Positions 62,136 to 64,000 of a stretch of DNA of 64,000 nucleotides are shown in pieces (within the stretch, counting starts at the first letter, position 1; every line of letters begins with the position of its first letter). The position numbers and the translations under genes are program-made. The notes below the pieces were generated by a model. It was given only the letters and a program-made list of their open reading frames with translations. It searched no databases and was not told the DNA's origin. The DNA is from Treponema pedis (GTDB lineage: Bacteria; Spirochaetota; Spirochaetia; Treponematales; Treponemataceae). The stretch is taken from the NCBI RefSeq assembly GCF_017161325.1, contig NZ_CP045670.1:1853367-1917366 (forward strand), written 5' to 3'.

Positions 62136-63196
62136 TCAATTTCCAAGTACCGTTTTTTCTATTTGGCGAAGCTGCGAGCGGTAAAGGCCCGAAATATTGG
62201 ACCCGTAATCCGCCAAAAGCTGAATTATATTGCGCGGATATTCGGATGTGTCCTTTCCGTTTATTCTGTCGCCCGCGTCTCCTAAGCCCGGCATTATATA
62301 GGCATCGCCGTTTAAAACGGGGTCCATCCAAAGAGTGTACAAGGTGCAATTATCCAATGCCCGTACAATACGTAAAGCTCCTTTTAATGCGGAAATTACA
62401 TGAAAACAGCTTATGGATTTTGGCCGTACTCCGAGTTTTCTTAAATGTTTAACGACGGTTACTAAACTGCCTCCTGTAGCATTCATAGGGTCCGCAAAAA
62501 TTAAATCTTTTCCGTCCAAGTCGTTTAAATTAAAATATGATTTATCCAAATCTAAAATATATTGCATATCGCTTTCTTTTTTGGAATCGTCGCGCTTAAT
62601 CTTAAAAAGAGCAAAGGGGGTTACATATCCGTGAGAAGAATATTCTTCAATTTCTTTTGAAAGAATCATAGAAGGAAGAAGAGCGCCTCTAAGCATAACA
62701 CACATCACCGCATTTTCTATTTTATAATCTATATCGGATATTTTATGAACGGCATAATTTTGAACGGGATTAGTTACGGGGGTTTTAACTACAAGATAAT
62801 TTTTTTTATCGTTTTGCTGACCCTTATATGCAAGTTTAAAAAGCATTTCAAAAGACCGCTGCGTATAATATAAAAACTCACTGTGTTCCGTTTTTACCGA
62901 ACGAAGTTTTGCAATAACGCGTGATGCTTCCGCATGATTTTCATGTTCGGTATCGAAAGAATATATTTTCAACTGGGGAATATCTTTGCAAATATCCTGC
63001 ATAAGCTGCCCCATTTCATTATACAGCTTTATAATCTCCGAATTGGCTTTTGTTTTTTTTCACCTTTTTCGGTTTCCAAAATAGAAAAACAATTCATTGC
63101 TTTAGTATAAAGCTCATTCATTTCATGCAGATTATTAACATCATCTTCGGTTAAATACCCGTCAAGAGCCTCAGCTCCCATAACAACTTTTCCCAT
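62136..63196 (-). CDS. upp: Uracil phosphoribosyltransferase with long N-terminal extension, frame broken in A8
   Basis: The C-terminal 210 residues are a UPRT, which makes UMP from uracil and [12 protein letters not shown], the PRPP loop DPMNATGGS and the uracil loop [15 protein letters not shown]. From ATG 63196 (GGGAG upstream) an N-terminal segment [14 protein letters not shown] leads to a run of eight As (63053-63060) where the frame is lost; nine continue [20 protein letters not shown] into the body. The full protein would have about 350 residues against 210 for typical Upp; the 140-residue extension is helical and of unknown role. Confidence 0.85.
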
Positions 63197-63371
63197 AAAA
63201 ACTCCCGTTAAAGTACGCGGAAAGTATAAAACAAAGCGGTTAAAAATTCAAGAGATTAAATTACAAAGTTTTTCTTTATCTCAACATCTTGACAATATAT
63301 ATAAAAAGATAAATAATAACAAAACGGAAGTTCATTAAAAAGATTTCCGTACCATATTTTAGGGGGAAACT

Positions 63372-64000
63372 ATGTCTAATATTCATGATATGGAATTTTT
63401 ACAAAAAAAGGTTCAAGAATTAAAAGAACAGGGTTTATATAAGGAACTTGTAACTCTTGAAGGACCTAACGATGCCGAATGTATAATTAACGGAAAAAAG
63501 GTTATAAACCTTTCTTCAAATAATTATCTCGGTTTTGCAAATCACCCGCGGTTAAAAAAAGCGGCTATTGCCGCAATTGAAAAATACGGAGCGGGGGCAG
63601 GTGCCGTACGCCCGATTATCGGTAATATGAAAATACACGATGATTTGGAAAAGCTTTTAGCCGAATTTAAACGGGAAGAAGCGGTTTTAGCTTTTCAATC
63701 CGGGTTTAACTGCAATGCCGGTGTTATTCAAGCCGTTACCGATAAAGGAGACTTGATTATTTCCGACCAATTAAATCACGCTTCAATTATAGACGGTACA
63801 CGCCTTTCAAAAGCGGATAAGGCGGTTTTTCAGCATTCCGATATGGCGGACTTGGAAAAAGTTTTAAAAGAAAAAAGAAACGGTTATAATAATGTATTGA
63901 TTATTACGGACGGGGTTTTTTCTATGGACGGAGATATTGCAAACCTTCCGGGCATTGTAGAACTTGCGGAAAAATATAATTGTTTAACTTATGTAGATGA
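63372..64000 (+). CDS. kbl: Glycine C-acetyltransferase (2-amino-3-ketobutyrate CoA ligase), partial
   Basis: The first 209 residues of a PLP-dependent alpha-oxoamine synthase, cut by the right edge. [27 protein letters not shown], and [11 protein letters not shown] mark the Kbl branch over BioF and ALA synthase. It joins acetyl-CoA and glycine or splits aminoketobutyrate, part of threonine-glycine exchange. The PLP lysine would lie beyond the edge. ATG 63372 has AGGGGGA upstream. Confidence 0.9.
   Translation, partial: MSNIHDMEFLQKKVQELKEQGLYKELVTLEGPNDAECIINGKKVINLSSNNYLGFANHPRLKKAAIAAIEKYGAGAGAVRPIIGNMKIHDDLEKLLAEFKREEAVLAFQSGFNCNAGVIQAVTDKGDLIISDQLNHASIIDGTRLSKADKAVFQHSDMADLEKVLKEKRNGYNNVLIITDGVFSMDGDIANLPGIVELAEKYNCLTYVD

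Noticed and set aside
1-64000. CRISPR arrays, insertion sequences, rRNA genes, tmRNA, replication origin
   Set aside because: No regular spacer-repeat arrays, transposase genes, rRNA or tmRNA sequence, or DnaA-box clusters were found on reading both strands.

Overview
The window looks like chromosomal DNA of a host-associated Treponema (Spirochaetota), close to the T. denticola group. This rests on low GC, the gene orders phoH-pgpH-ybeY-tlyC-ompA and smpB-lepB-hemW (both remembered from Treponema), a two-subunit glycine decarboxylase, GrdX, and many lipoproteins and TPR proteins. Identity is inferred from protein families and synteny; no database search was possible.

Layout. 1-8.6 kb: yebC (cut by the left edge), purH, an AAA/PD-(D/E)XK protein, an M18 aminopeptidase, a DUF2147 protein, a class III ribonucleotide reductase activase beside a tiny stand-alone glycyl-radical domain under an NrdR-type operator, and fabZ. 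8.7-14.6 kb: a membrane protein with an AGCS symporter, yqeK-LCP-rsfS, and a split chromate transporter. 14.6-21.5 kb: tRNA-Gly, the phoH operon, and efp. 21.6-24.3 kb: an accessory block that reads as a small thiazole/oxazole (YcaO) RiPP cluster, partly broken. 24.8-31.6 kb: the glycine cleavage operon gcvT-gcvH-gcvPA-gcvPB, interrupted between gcvT and gcvH by a 2.1-kb lipoprotein/cysteine-peptidase insert bounded by a perfect 78-bp direct repeat. 31.8-37.9 kb: xseB, mutL, a Phd/YoeB toxin-antitoxin pair, a triple rhodanese, smpB. 38-41 kb: a phase-variable-looking glycosyltransferase remnant between smpB and lepB, then hemW. 41.3-47.7 kb (minus strand): rubredoxin, TPR lipoprotein, cobT, rseC, a degenerate YmdB, a polyprenyl synthase. 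48-53.4 kb: ABC transporter genes and remnants and a lipoprotein whose promoter spacer holds a G16 tract. 53.4-64 kb: grdX with a second AGCS symporter, tRNA-Val, pepT, an rRNA methyltransferase, rpsU, ligA, upp and the start of kbl.

Amino-acid use is a theme: glycine cleavage, GrdX, two AGCS carriers, Kbl, PepT and an M18 aminopeptidase fit a peptide- and glycine-fermenting spirochaete.

Caution: at least nine reading frames (including the conserved smpB, gcvPA, rseC, upp and pgpH) are broken by single-base changes, nearly all in A/T runs. That pattern fits homopolymer errors in the assembly at least as well as real gene decay, so genes called broken here may be intact in the organism.
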